Below are positions 6,537 to 6,725 of a stretch of DNA of 6,725 bases, one piece after another. How positions within the stretch are numbered: the stretch's first letter is position 1; every line of letters starts with the position of its first letter. Position numbers and translations under genes: made by a program. This stretch comes from Pedobacter sp. (GTDB lineage Bacteria > Bacteroidota > Bacteroidia > Sphingobacteriales > Sphingobacteriaceae): the NCBI GenBank assembly GCA_028287885.1, contig JAQBOT010000213.1:1-6725 (forward strand). Reading direction: 5' to 3'. Under the pieces are notes generated by a model that did no database searches, was not told where the DNA came from, and saw only the letters and a list, made by a program, of their open reading frames with translations.

Positions 6537-6725
6537 TAATTATCTATTAATTATTGTAAGTATTTGTGGGTTTATAGGCGGTGATAAATTATCGGTCTCC
6601 AGCCCTGATTTTGGTATTTCAAGACCCTGCACAGATACAAGTTGAATATAGTCCATGCGCTAGGGTTGCTGGTTAAAGTATAGGCTGCCGGCTAAGACAA
6701 AGCTGAGTTTAATCGCGGTATTTAC
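6537..6725 (-). other. Region with no supported gene; frame shared with the 92-aa ORF
   Basis: In the same minus frame as the 92-aa ORF, an ATG at 6656 opens 38 codons (MDYIQLVSVQG start, IINR end) and stops with TAA at 6540, just before the ATG at 6536. Further upstream that frame stays open to the window edge apart from one TAG, reading AIKLSFVLAGSLYF before the stop. This could be the C-terminal end of an upstream gene, a decayed reading frame, or chance. No promoter, tRNA or terminator was found. Confidence 0.15.

Overview
The window most likely comes from a member of the Bacteroidota. The proteins resemble those of the Sphingobacteriaceae (Pedobacter or Mucilaginibacter type), but that family-level placement rests on recalled similarity, not a search. 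Three sequence traits support the phylum. Promoters fit the Bacteroidota form (TTG near -33, TAnnTTTG near -7). Genes lack a clear Shine-Dalgarno and instead have A/T-rich sequence before the ATG. Base composition is moderately AT-rich. Every gene called here lies on the minus strand, so transcription runs from right to left.

Layout from left to right: (1) positions 1-178, the start of a single-domain response regulator cut by the window edge; (2) 179-301, its possible promoter and a perfect 15-bp terminator hairpin that ends gcvP; (3) 302-3178, gcvP, the full-length PLP-dependent glycine decarboxylase; (4) 3253-3972, pdxJ, pyridoxine 5'-phosphate synthase; (5) 4021-4056, a strong terminator with a GAAA tetraloop; (6) 4133-5449, ahcY, adenosylhomocysteinase, followed upstream by a leader of about 95 nt with two overlapping promoter candidates; (7) 5581-6725, about 1.1 kb without any recognisable conserved gene. 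Region 7 contains two plausible very small membrane proteins (42 and 58 aa), a terminator-like hairpin just after the 58-aa one, and a doubtful 92-aa frame at the far right.

The three large genes are metabolically linked. PdxJ makes the precursor of PLP, the cofactor of GcvP. GcvP feeds one-carbon units towards methionine and SAM. AhcY clears S-adenosylhomocysteine and returns homocysteine to the same cycle. They are separate transcription units or partly so: ahcY is closed off by a terminator, while pdxJ and gcvP have no visible terminator between them but gcvP has its own good promoter.

For all three large genes the longest open frame begins at an upstream TTG. In gcvP and ahcY that extension runs through the promoter, and in pdxJ it starts inside the -7 element. 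The starts given here are the internal ATGs. I see no clear sign of a new multi-gene system, mobile element, CRISPR array or RNA gene. The least explained part is the small-ORF region at 5733-6725.
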